Shown: positions 1 to 5,577, counted from the first letter of the stretch. The stretch is 5,577 nucleotides of DNA from Bacteroidales bacterium (GCA_012798745.1 JAAZMQ010000270.1:1-5577); one strand, 5' to 3'. The notes: generated by a model from the letters alone, not told the origin. Made by a program: numbers and translations.

Positions 1-78
1 ATAATTGGCTATCATCATATGTCCCATATGTATGGGATTGAACGATCCCGCCAATATACCGATTTGCCTCTTTTCCAT
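1..78 (-). CDS. nadD: Nicotinate-nucleotide adenylyltransferase, N-terminal fragment (partial, runs off the left edge)
   Basis: Reading the minus strand from the ATG at 78-76 gives 26 codons open to the window edge. The peptide begins MEKRQIGILAG and continues SFNPIHMGHMM. The GSFNPIH segment (residues 11-17) followed by HMGH (17-20) is the nucleotide-binding (H/T)xGH signature of the nucleotidyltransferase superfamily. The order 'GI.AGSFNPIHxGH' within the first 20 residues is typical of NadD. That enzyme transfers AMP from ATP to nicotinate mononucleotide, making deamido-NAD in cytoplasmic NAD synthesis. Only about one eighth of a usual ~190-residue protein is present, so catalytic completeness cannot be judged. 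Related enzymes (CoaD, NadM) share the HxGH motif, but their N-terminal context differs. The start is supported by its distance from the signature and by a promoter-like box just upstream. The gene appears to be transcribed separately from the small membrane protein gene, which has its own terminator. Confidence 0.88.
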   Translation of the reverse strand, partial: MEKRQIGILAGSFNPIHMGHMMIANY

Positions 79-93
79 TGTTTTATTTTTCGG

Positions 94-126
94 CAAATTT
101 ACATGATAATTTTCAATTTACACAAC
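94..126 (-). promoter_or_regulatory. Possible Bacteroidota-type promoter for nadD
   Basis: On the minus strand TAAATTTG (101-94) matches the Bacteroidota -7 consensus TAnnTTTG exactly. GTTG (126-123), resembling the -33 TTTG box, lies 21 bases upstream. Transcription would begin near 88-90, leaving a leader of only about 10 A-rich bases (AAAAATAAAACA before the ATG) with no Shine-Dalgarno motif. The -7 match is direct observation. The surrounding AT-rich sequence makes chance matches fairly likely, and the very short leader is a mild argument against it. Confidence 0.4.
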
Positions 127-201
127 GAACCAAAAAATCTGTTCTTGCAAATTCAGTTTGTAATAGGGTTGTATGCAATAGTTTCATGAGATAAAATCGA
201 T

Positions 202-240
202 AAAAAAAATCGATATACCTTTTTAGATACACCGATTTTT
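202..240 (-). terminator. Intrinsic terminator of the GlsB-like gene (minus strand)
   Basis: In minus-strand RNA, bases 240-225 (AAAAAUCGGUGUAUCU) fold onto 220-205 (AGGUAUAUCGAUUUUU) as an unbroken 16-pair stem with an AAAA loop (224-221). A run of eight U spans 209-202, five in the stem and three beyond it. Three of the pairs are G-U. In plus-strand RNA these positions become A-C mismatches, so the full hairpin forms in one direction only. It begins 22 bases after the stop codon of the small membrane protein gene, where a terminator is expected, and lies upstream of nadD. Confidence 0.75.
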
Positions 241-261
241 ATGTTTCTTATTCAAGCAACG

Positions 262-510
262 CTAAGTCTTTTTCTTAAACAGCGAAATTATCCAGAGCAA
301 TAAAACGGCACCCACTAGCGCAGTGATCAGGGTTCCGATAAGGCCGTTTCCTGTAGAAATGCCTAAAAGGCTGAAAACCCACCCACCGATAACGGCACCG
401 ATAATGCCTACGATAATGTTGACCATGAGGCCGAAGCCTCCACCTCTCATTAAATTACCGGCAAGCCAGCCTGCTACTCCTCCAATAATGATAAATCCTA
501 TCCAACTCAT
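262..510 (-). CDS. GlsB/YeaQ/YmgE family stress-response membrane protein (transglycosylase-associated protein)
   Basis: An 82-residue, very hydrophobic protein beginning MSWIGFIIIGGVAGWLAG. It shows three predicted membrane helices, near residues 2-19, 28-48 and 55-76, and ends in a positive tail, LFKKKT. The glycine-rich core of the second helix (IIVGIIGAVIGGW) and the N-terminal WIGFIIIGxxAGWLAG pattern are the hallmarks of the Transgly_assoc family (Pfam PF04226), usually about 80-85 residues. Members are small inner-membrane proteins often induced by stress. The biochemical role is not established, and despite the old family name transglycosylase activity should not be assumed. The ATG at 510-508 is preferred over an in-frame TTG at 516-514 because family members normally begin at MsWIG. 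The gene stands alone: nspC ends 143 bases upstream and a strong terminator follows. I found no convincing promoter match upstream, so expression may use an alternative sigma factor; that is inference. Confidence 0.9.
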   Translation of the reverse strand: MSWIGFIIIGGVAGWLAGNLMRGGGFGLMVNIIVGIIGAVIGGWVFSLLGISTGNGLIGTLITALVGAVLLLWIISLFKKKT

Positions 511-653
511 GAGCAATGATTTTTAATAAATAAATGACATCTGATTTTTTCTTTTTAAAAGGATAGTTTTCTATTGTATTAACACGTTAAAAATGAATAT
601 TGTTTAGATATCGATTGGTTTTTTATGAAAAATTCGATTAGTTGGGTTAAGAT
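511..653. other. Intergenic region between nspC and the GlsB-like gene
   Basis: This 143-base AT-rich gap presumably carries the end of the nspC transcript and the control region of the GlsB-like gene. I see no strong GC-rich hairpin followed by T-run for nspC, and no exact TAnnTTTG box for the downstream gene. The only symmetric element is TTAACACGTTAA (579-590), with 5-base arms and a 2-base centre, 69 bases before the downstream ATG. It could be an operator but is short enough to arise by chance. Confidence 0.4.
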
Positions 654-1796
654 TCAGCTCATACGGTTTTTATAATCTTTGTAACCGAATTCACGATAAA
701 GAACAAATCGGTTGTCTTTTGTCCATAAGCCTATGGAAGGATGTGCTACACCATTAAACATGGTGGTTTTTACAATAGTATAGTGAATCATGTCCTCAAA
801 AATAATGCGATCGCCCACTTTCAATGGTTCATCGAACGACCACTCACCCATGAAGTCACCCGCCTGACAGCTGTTTCCGCCCATGCGGTACGTGGGTTTA
901 CCGGGTATGGGCTCCTGATATGCTCCACGAATGACCGGTTTGTAAGGCATTTCAAGACAATCGGGCATGTGACACGAAAACGATACGTTGAGCATGGCTG
1001 TTTTTACGCCATGATTTTCAACAATATCGGTAACAGTAGAAACCAATACCCCTGTTTCCCAGAAAAAAGCTCCGCCCGGTTCCATGATGATTTCCAGGTG
1101 GGGATAACGATGTTTGAATTCGAGCAATAAATTGATCAGATGTTCTACATTGTAATCTTTGTGCGTCATCAGATGCCCTCCTCCGAGATTCAACCATTCA
1201 ATTTGCGGAAAAAGATGTCCAAATTTTTGTTCCGTTGCTTGAAGGGTTTTTTCCAATGCATACGAATTGTTTTCGCAAAGGTTGTGCATATGCAGACCGG
1301 TAATGCCTTCAGGAAGTTTGTCACCTAATTGGTCGGCAGTAATGCCCAAACGTGACCCCGGTGCACTCGGATCATACAATTCGGTATCTACCACTGAAAA
1401 TTCGGGATTGATGCGCAATCCGCATTTTATTTTTTTCTCCGAAGCCACTACATGCGGATAGAATCGGCGATATTGCGAAAGGGAATTAAAAGTAATATGG
1501 CTACTATATTGCAGGTAGAGAGGAAAATCTTCATCGGTATAGGATGGAGAATAGGTATGAGCCGGACTTCCCATTTCTTCCCACGCAAGCTGCGCTTCGT
1601 TTACCGAACTTGCGGTGGAAGAATGGATGTATTCTCTGATGATGGGAAACGATTTCCAGACGGCAAATGCTTTAAAAGCCAGTATGATATCTACGCCCGC
1701 GCGGTTTTTTACCGAACGGATGAGTTGTAAGTTGTTGCGAAGCAATTCTTCCTCAATCACATAACATGGGGAGGGAATTTTCGAAAAATCTATCAC
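654..1796 (-). CDS. nspC: Carboxynorspermidine/carboxyspermidine decarboxylase
   Basis: A 380-residue protein when started at the GTG at 1796-1794. It belongs to the PLP-dependent fold-type III decarboxylases (alanine racemase-like barrel). It decarboxylates carboxyspermidine or carboxynorspermidine, the last step of the aspartate-semialdehyde route to spermidine or norspermidine in the cytoplasm. Visible landmarks, numbered from the GTG: N-terminal IDFSKIPSPCYVIEEELL; PLP lysine K42 in LAFKAFA; GLHMHNLCEN; glycine-rich phosphate loop NLGGGH; EPGGAFFWETG; SCHMPDCLEMPY; and GGNSCQAGDF, which holds the conserved cysteine and aspartate of the active site at the dimer interface. The order and length fit NspC well, and distinguish it from diaminopimelate, ornithine and arginine decarboxylases. 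The open frame extends 22 codons to an ATG at 1862, but that extension is not family-like and contains a promoter box. The partner dehydrogenase gene is not in the window. Confidence 0.94.
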   Translation of the reverse strand: MIDFSKIPSPCYVIEEELLRNNLQLIRSVKNRAGVDIILAFKAFAVWKSFPIIREYIHSSTASSVNEAQLAWEEMGSPAHTYSPSYTDEDFPLYLQYSSHITFNSLSQYRRFYPHVVASEKKIKCGLRINPEFSVVDTELYDPSAPGSRLGITADQLGDKLPEGITGLHMHNLCENNSYALEKTLQATEQKFGHLFPQIEWLNLGGGHLMTHKDYNVEHLINLLLEFKHRYPHLEIIMEPGGAFFWETGVLVSTVTDIVENHGVKTAMLNVSFSCHMPDCLEMPYKPVIRGAYQEPIPGKPTYRMGGNSCQAGDFMGEWSFDEPLKVGDRIIFEDMIHYTIVKTTMFNGVAHPSIGLWTKDNRFVLYREFGYKDYKNRMS

Positions 1797-1830
1797 CGGT
1801 GAATGTTGTTTAATGGTTGGATTTGTGTGG

Positions 1831-1838
1831 CAAAGATA
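1831..1838 (-). promoter_or_regulatory. Promoter -7 box for nspC
   Basis: Minus-strand TATCTTTG (1838-1831) matches the Bacteroidota -7 consensus TAnnTTTG exactly. The -33 region is only weakly matched: T-rich bases around 1852-1861 without a clean TTTG. Initiation near 1825-1827 would give a leader of about 30 bases before the GTG at 1796. It would also exclude the upstream ATG at 1862 as the start of nspC. Confidence 0.6.
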
Positions 1839-1909
1839 AGAAAAATCCCGACTAAAAAACATCGGTCGGAGTGTCGCACTTTTAATTTGAATTTAGCATG
1901 CCGAAAGTT

Positions 1910-1940
1910 TTTGCAATTATGAGTAATAGTTATATCTTTG
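1910..1940 (+). promoter_or_regulatory. Promoter for the tRNA-Pro gene
   Basis: TTTG at 1910-1913, a 19-base spacer, then TATCTTTG at 1933-1940 fits the Bacteroidota primary-sigma consensus TTTG-N19-TAnnTTTG with every specified base matching. Transcription would start near 1945, about 17 bases before the mature 5' end of the tRNA, a sensible length for a leader removed by RNase P. Confidence 0.75.
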
Positions 1941-1961
1941 CACTGTTTTTAGACAAAGTTC

Positions 1962-2036
1962 CGGGGTGTAGCGCAGTCCGGCTAGCGCACCTGCTTTGGG
2001 AGCAGGGGGTCGCAGGTTCGAATCCTGCTACCCCGA
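1962..2036 (+). tRNA. tRNA-Pro (anticodon UGG)
   Basis: All 75 bases fold into a complete cloverleaf. The acceptor stem CGGGGTG/TACCCCG has one G-U pair at its base. The D stem is GCGC/GCGC with a 10-base loop. The anticodon stem CCTGC/GCAGG holds loop TTTGGGA, placing anticodon TGG at 1997-1999. The variable loop is 5 bases, and T stem GCAGG/CCTGC encloses TTCGAAT. The C1-G72 pair and discriminator A73 are the recognised proline identity elements in bacteria. CCA is not encoded; the bases after A73 are CAA, so the tail must be added by the nucleotidyltransferase. UGG reads CCA and CCG, and by wobble the other proline codons. The gene has its own promoter and terminator and appears to be a single-tRNA unit. 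Confidence 0.98.
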
Positions 2037-2084
2037 CAAACAAAAAACACTTGCATGAGTATATCTGCAAGTGTTTTTTGTTTG
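2037..2084. terminator. Bidirectional intrinsic terminator between tRNA-Pro and the GH78 gene
   Basis: CAAACAAAAAACACTTGCA (2037-2055) and its exact reverse complement (2066-2084) form a perfect 19-bp stem around a 10-base loop (2056-2065). Both strands carry a six-T run inside the 3' arm, followed by GTTTG. The structure therefore works in either direction: for the tRNA on the plus strand, and for the rhamnosidase gene on the minus strand, whose stop codon is 46 bases away. Its left arm starts on the very first base after the tRNA discriminator. Confidence 0.88.
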
Positions 2085-2130
2085 AAGTTTTTAATGTGAG
2101 TGAATTATTTCATACGTTTGATGATTATTT

Positions 2131-4863
2131 TCATTTACTTATACCGCTCAGATGATACGTTCCCGATCCAAGTTCGATTTCGATGTGCGAATCGGTTTCC
2201 GTTACCTTTCTTACTCCTTTTTGCGCAGGTGCTGAAATATTTAGGTCCTTGGGTAATCTTACCAACGCCGAGGTATTTGCCGGAAGAGTGATATTCCATG
2301 AAAAAGAATTGTTTTCCTTTGTCCATTCACTTTTGATTTCTCCGTAAACTGATTGGTAAGAAGCTTTCACATGAGTTAATCCTTTCGGGAATTTGGGTTC
2401 CATAAGCAATTTTTTATACGCTATACTTTCGGGTGAATTCTTGATCCCTGCGAGGTCTTCGTAGTACCAGATGATCAGATCACCCAGCAACATTACGTGA
2501 TTACCTGAGTTCATTGCAGGATCGGCAGTATCTCCATTCCAAAGTTCCCAAATGGTTGTTGCTCCTTTTCTGATCATGTAACCCCAACTGGGATACGTAT
2601 CATTGGTAGCAATCTTATAGGCCAGATCCACATTTCCGTATTGAGTAAGACCCCGCATCAAATGTTGTATTCCCAGTACGCCGGTGCTGACATGCCCATT
2701 GAAATCCACCTCGGTTTTCTGTACAATATTATCGAAAACTTGTTGTTCGTATCCCTCAGGAACCAACCCAAGACGGAGGGAAAGTATGTTGGCCGTTACT
2801 GTATTATTGTCGTATTTTGCCGAATCGGCATCAAAATAACGGTTGTTGTATGCATCTTTTATTTTTGTTGCAAGATCTTGATATCCGACAATATCTTGTT
2901 CGTTTCCGCTGATGCGGGCAAAATCTGTCATCAAATTCAACAAGCTGTAATAAACCGTTGTGCTTAACACAGGACCGGCTGTTTTGCGGGATGGATCTTT
3001 CGAATGGATCAATTCCGGCGATTCGGGAGGCATGCACCAGTCGCCATAGGTGTCCTTTGTGATAATATAATCTTCCATTGATACTTGCTGAATGCGTTCC
3101 AGATAACGTTTCATCGATGGGTAATGCTTCTTGATGGGTTCAACATCGCCATACTGACGATAAAGCATGTTCATGGCATAAAAATAGGCGGCAGGCCATG
3201 TTACATCGTCGTTGTAAATTGTCCAATAGCGTGGGGAAACAACCGAAATGCTTCCTTCGGGACTTTGTGAGTCTTCGATATCTTGTACCCATTTGCTATA
3301 CAGCAAAGCATTATCGAAAATAAAGGCTTCTCCGAAACATCCGGTAGCGCGGTCGCCAAGCCAACCTTGACGTTCGTCGCGTTGTGGACAATCAGTGGGC
3401 ATTCCTCGATAATTGCCACGGATTCCCCAGTAAGCATTTTTGAAAACCTGATTGATGATTTCGTTGGACGTTTCAAATTGCCCGGTTGTCGTCATTTTGT
3501 CGTATAGCACTCTTCCGGTGAAATCAGACAGCTTAGGTTGATAATCCAAACCCGAAACTTCCATGTAACGGAATCCATGATAAACAAACGAAGGTTCCCA
3601 ACTAAAAGTGCCATCTTTAGCAGGAATGTAAATATCCGTAACTTTTGCTGAACGAAGATTGGCCATATAAAGCGTACTGTCGGGATTGAGCAGTTCGGCA
3701 AACCGTAAAGTGATCGGTTGATCTTTTTTTCCGTTCAGGTTGTTGATTCTTACCCATCCCACCATGTTTTGCCCCATATCGAGGATAAATTTTCCGTCGG
3801 GGAGCTTCGTGATTTTGATAGGTTGAATCTCTTCTTGTATTCTGTGATTTGGATTGGGTTGTGCTGTTAGTTTGCCTTTGGGTGCTTCCATGATATCTGC
3901 CTGCTTCCAATTGCTGTCATCGTAATTTGGAGTATCCCAACCGGTGAGTTCCAAACGAGCATCGTATTCTTCCCCATCAAATTCGTTGTTGGCGATGATG
4001 GGCCCTTTGGAAGTTACTTTCCACGATTCGTCACTTACAATCACGTCGGTTGAACCATCGTTATATTCAATTTCAAGCTGAGCCAATAAACGGGGTAATC
4101 CAAAAACCATGGTTTCGCCTCCACGCATACCAAAAAATCTTCCGTTTCCCAATTTCACTCCCAATAGGTTATTACCTTGCCGGATGAGAGGGGTTACTTC
4201 GTAAACGTTATAATATACCCGTTCGGGATACCACGAAACTGTGGGAGCAAAAACATCTTCCGAAATGCGTTTTCCGTTCAGAAAAGCTTCGTACATGCCA
4301 AGCCCCGAAATGTAGAGTGCAGCTCGTTTTATTTTCGAATCTTTGGTACTGAACGATTTGCGTAGATAACGAGCAGCCAGGCGGGTATTGCCTTCGGCTG
4401 TTTCGTTGGGATTGGACAGAGAGTCTTCGCCAATCCATTGTGCTTGCCATTCTGTATCGTTCAATAGTGCCATTGTCCAAAATTGAGGTTTACTCCATTT
4501 GCCGGCGCTTTGATTGGTATTCACTTTCACCCGCCAGTAATAAATACCTCTTGATGCCAGCTCAGATCCTTCATACGGTATAAGAATCGATTGATCGCTG
4601 TTCACGTCTCCGGAATCCCAAAGGAGATTTTGTTCTTTGGCAAGATCCTCTTTGGTTTGGGCAACCTGAATACGATACGATTGCTGCACCACATCCGGAA
4701 CATCGGAGATAATCTGCCACGAAAAGCGCGGATTTAATGTTGCAATTCCTTGCGGGTTTTCTTGCATTTCAATTTTCAGGGAAACCACATTGAGGTGTTT
4801 ACTCTGACATCCGACCAATAACATGGTTACTAACATTGCGATTAAAAAGGTTGTGCGTTTCAT
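2131..4863 (-). CDS. Alpha-L-rhamnosidase, GH78 family, lipoprotein (full length)
   Basis: A 910-residue enzyme predicted to remove terminal alpha-L-rhamnose from glycans or glycosides by inversion. Residues 1-19 are a lipoprotein signal: KR, a hydrophobic stretch, then lipobox LVGC with lipidated C19. The next residues (QSKHLN) lack the acidic surface-export signal known in Bacteroidota, so a periplasmic-side anchor is more likely; that is inference. Approximate domains: Ig/FN3-like 25-130, N-terminal beta-sandwich (Bac_rhamnosid_N) 175-330, second sandwich 345-450, (alpha/alpha)6 catalytic barrel 455-805, C-terminal beta-sandwich 810-905. The catalytic signature DCPQRDERQGWLGD spans 491-504, with E497 the likely general acid. 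TTIWELWNGD (769-778) supplies E773, the likely general base. DDVTWPAA (552-559), GDW (607-609) and NSGNH (785-789) are further conserved points. Length and domain order are intact. The substrate cannot be read from sequence. It probably shares a transcript with the second GH78 gene upstream. Confidence 0.96.
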   Translation of the reverse strand: MKRTTFLIAMLVTMLLVGCQSKHLNVVSLKIEMQENPQGIATLNPRFSWQIISDVPDVVQQSYRIQVAQTKEDLAKEQNLLWDSGDVNSDQSILIPYEGSELASRGIYYWRVKVNTNQSAGKWSKPQFWTMALLNDTEWQAQWIGEDSLSNPNETAEGNTRLAARYLRKSFSTKDSKIKRAALYISGLGMYEAFLNGKRISEDVFAPTVSWYPERVYYNVYEVTPLIRQGNNLLGVKLGNGRFFGMRGGETMVFGLPRLLAQLEIEYNDGSTDVIVSDESWKVTSKGPIIANNEFDGEEYDARLELTGWDTPNYDDSNWKQADIMEAPKGKLTAQPNPNHRIQEEIQPIKITKLPDGKFILDMGQNMVGWVRINNLNGKKDQPITLRFAELLNPDSTLYMANLRSAKVTDIYIPAKDGTFSWEPSFVYHGFRYMEVSGLDYQPKLSDFTGRVLYDKMTTTGQFETSNEIINQVFKNAYWGIRGNYRGMPTDCPQRDERQGWLGDRATGCFGEAFIFDNALLYSKWVQDIEDSQSPEGSISVVSPRYWTIYNDDVTWPAAYFYAMNMLYRQYGDVEPIKKHYPSMKRYLERIQQVSMEDYIITKDTYGDWCMPPESPELIHSKDPSRKTAGPVLSTTVYYSLLNLMTDFARISGNEQDIVGYQDLATKIKDAYNNRYFDADSAKYDNNTVTANILSLRLGLVPEGYEQQVFDNIVQKTEVDFNGHVSTGVLGIQHLMRGLTQYGNVDLAYKIATNDTYPSWGYMIRKGATTIWELWNGDTADPAMNSGNHVMLLGDLIIWYYEDLAGIKNSPESIAYKKLLMEPKFPKGLTHVKASYQSVYGEIKSEWTKENNSFSWNITLPANTSALVRLPKDLNISAPAQKGVRKVTETDSHIEIELGSGTYHLSGISK

Positions 4864-4956
4864 TTTTGTAAATTTTTTAATGAGTTTATGAAGAACTTAT
4901 AATTTGATTTTTAATTGGTTATTTAATTGTTTTCGCAGGTTGTAACGTTGTGATGT
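4864..4956 (-). other. Short spacer between the two rhamnosidase genes
   Basis: The 93 bases between the stop of the upstream GH78 gene and the ATG of the downstream one are AT-rich. I see no terminator hairpin and no exact TAnnTTTG promoter box on the minus strand. The sequence before the ATG is A/T-rich (AAAAAATTTACAAAA) without a Shine-Dalgarno motif, as is usual for Bacteroidota translation starts. This supports co-transcription of the two genes. Confidence 0.5.
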
Positions 4957-5577
4957 CTAATTTGAAAACTCGTATTTTCCGGCAGGGACTTTAAATAAAA
5001 TATAGCCATCTTTTTTACCGATTTGTTCAGAAAATTCCGAATTTTTATGAATGGGGGTTCCTTTTTTATCCGGGAAATAAACAATTGCTTCACAGTTGGG
5101 GGGAACAGTCAAAGATAAAGACATTTTCCCGTTTTTACAATCCCAATGCGATTTGATTAAACCTGCGGGAGAATCGAAATCGGCTTTTGCCCACGAAATT
5201 TGTGATTCAGTAAGGTCGGGTATACGAATTATGAATTGTCTAAATCCCGGCATATCGGGATTTCTTCGGATTCCCGCTACTCCATCGATGTACCATGCGC
5301 CGGGATAAAGATAAGAACTATGCAATAAGGAATGACCGGGGAGGTCTTTTTCCCACATTTCCCAAATGGTTGTGGCACCGTTTTCACGCATAAATCCCCA
5401 ACTTGGATAAGTGGTTTGGGAAGTCATGGAATAAATAAGATCATCTCGTCCTTCTTCTCGTAACACTTTAAAAAGCATCGCTCCCCCGGTAATTCCCACA
5501 TGAATATGCCCTTTTCTATTTACCAAAATCTCTTTTTCGAGCCTATCCATCACGGTTTGACGCAAATCCGGAGGCAT
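4957..5577 (-). CDS. Alpha-L-rhamnosidase, GH78 family, C-terminal portion (partial, runs off the right edge)
   Basis: This frame is open to the right edge. Its first visible codon is a Met at 5577-5575, but that is almost certainly internal: MPPDLRQTVMDRL aligns with about residue 701 of the neighbouring 910-residue enzyme, so roughly 700 residues (about 2.1 kb) should lie beyond the window. What remains is the end of the (alpha/alpha)6 barrel and the C-terminal beta-sandwich. TYPSWGFMRENGATTIWEMW (residues 56-75) is the GH78 block carrying the general-base glutamate, here E73 of the fragment. After it the sequence departs from the neighbour: LLHSSYLYPGAWYIDGVAGI replaces the NSGNHVMLLGD segment. 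It is therefore a divergent paralogue, not a recent duplicate. Enzyme family is well supported; substrate, signal peptide and the general acid are out of view. It sits upstream of, and probably in the same operon as, the full-length GH78 gene. Confidence 0.92.
   Translation of the reverse strand: MPPDLRQTVMDRLEKEILVNRKGHIHVGITGGAMLFKVLREEGRDDLIYSMTSQTTYPSWGFMRENGATTIWEMWEKDLPGHSLLHSSYLYPGAWYIDGVAGIRRNPDMPGFRQFIIRIPDLTESQISWAKADFDSPAGLIKSHWDCKNGKMSLSLTVPPNCEAIVYFPDKKGTPIHKNSEFSEQIGKKDGYILFKVPAGKYEFSN

Noticed and set aside
511..516. TTG start two codons upstream for the GlsB-like gene
   Set aside because: The ATG at 510-508 gives the family's usual MSWIG start, and the extra two residues have no support.
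323..526. Proline-rich plus-strand frame of 67 residues
   Set aside because: It is the complement of the glycine-rich membrane protein gene; glycine codons read antisense give proline codons.
741..1130. 129-residue plus-strand open frame opposite nspC
   Set aside because: It lies wholly inside the well-supported nspC gene on the other strand, with no family-like sequence and an unnatural composition. It is a shadow of the coding strand.
2037..2084. Inverted repeat beside a tRNA as an integration (att) site or the edge of an inserted element
   Set aside because: There is no integrase gene, no repeat of the tRNA 3' end elsewhere in the window, and the repeat has the form and position of a terminator for both flanking genes.
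1898..2155. 85-residue plus-strand frame spanning the tRNA
   Set aside because: It translates straight through the tRNA cloverleaf and the terminator hairpin, so it is not a plausible protein gene.
2641..4480. Several 60-108-residue frames on both strands within the large GH78 gene
   Set aside because: All overlap one continuous 910-codon gene whose domains and catalytic motifs are intact; none shows recognisable features of its own.
4957..5577. Reading the partial GH78 frame as a complete 206-residue protein starting at the edge ATG
   Set aside because: Its start aligns with about residue 700 of the neighbouring enzyme and it lacks the N-terminal domains and general-acid motif. The ATG coincides with the window end, so truncation by the window is the simpler explanation.

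Overview
The window looks like chromosomal DNA from a Bacteroidota bacterium, probably order Bacteroidales. Three things point there. Promoter-like sites match the Bacteroidota consensus (TTTG or TTG, about 19-21 bases, then TAnnTTTG). Leaders are A-rich with no Shine-Dalgarno motif. Gene content combines a carboxynorspermidine decarboxylase for spermidine synthesis with tandem GH78 alpha-L-rhamnosidases, one of them a clear lipoprotein. The genus cannot be fixed from this sequence.

Layout from left to right. Positions 1-78 (minus) hold the first 26 codons of nadD, cut by the window edge, with a possible promoter just upstream. A minus-strand terminator at 202-240 closes a small three-helix membrane protein gene of the GlsB/YeaQ/YmgE family (262-510). 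nspC follows at 654-1796 (minus); its most plausible start is an internal GTG, because a good -7 box lies inside the longer open frame. A divergent promoter then drives a complete tRNA-Pro(UGG) gene (1962-2036, plus). A perfect 19-bp inverted repeat (2037-2084) directly abuts that gene. It can terminate both the tRNA and the convergent gene on its right.

From 2131 to the right edge are two same-strand glycoside hydrolase genes. One is a full-length 910-residue GH78 rhamnosidase lipoprotein (2131-4863). The other is the C-terminal 206 codons of a second, divergent GH78 enzyme (4957-5577) whose start lies beyond the window. They are 93 bases apart with no visible terminator, so they are probably co-transcribed as part of a locus that removes rhamnose from plant or microbial glycans. 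No SusC/SusD genes or regulators fall inside the window.

The left half (NAD synthesis, stress membrane protein, polyamine synthesis, tRNA) is housekeeping and the right half is accessory carbohydrate catabolism; the tRNA gene and its terminator form the boundary. I see no mobile element, CRISPR array or clearly new system. The points worth a second look are small-scale: start-site corrections, strand-asymmetric and shared terminators, divergent promoters, and the unlike active-site regions of the two rhamnosidases.
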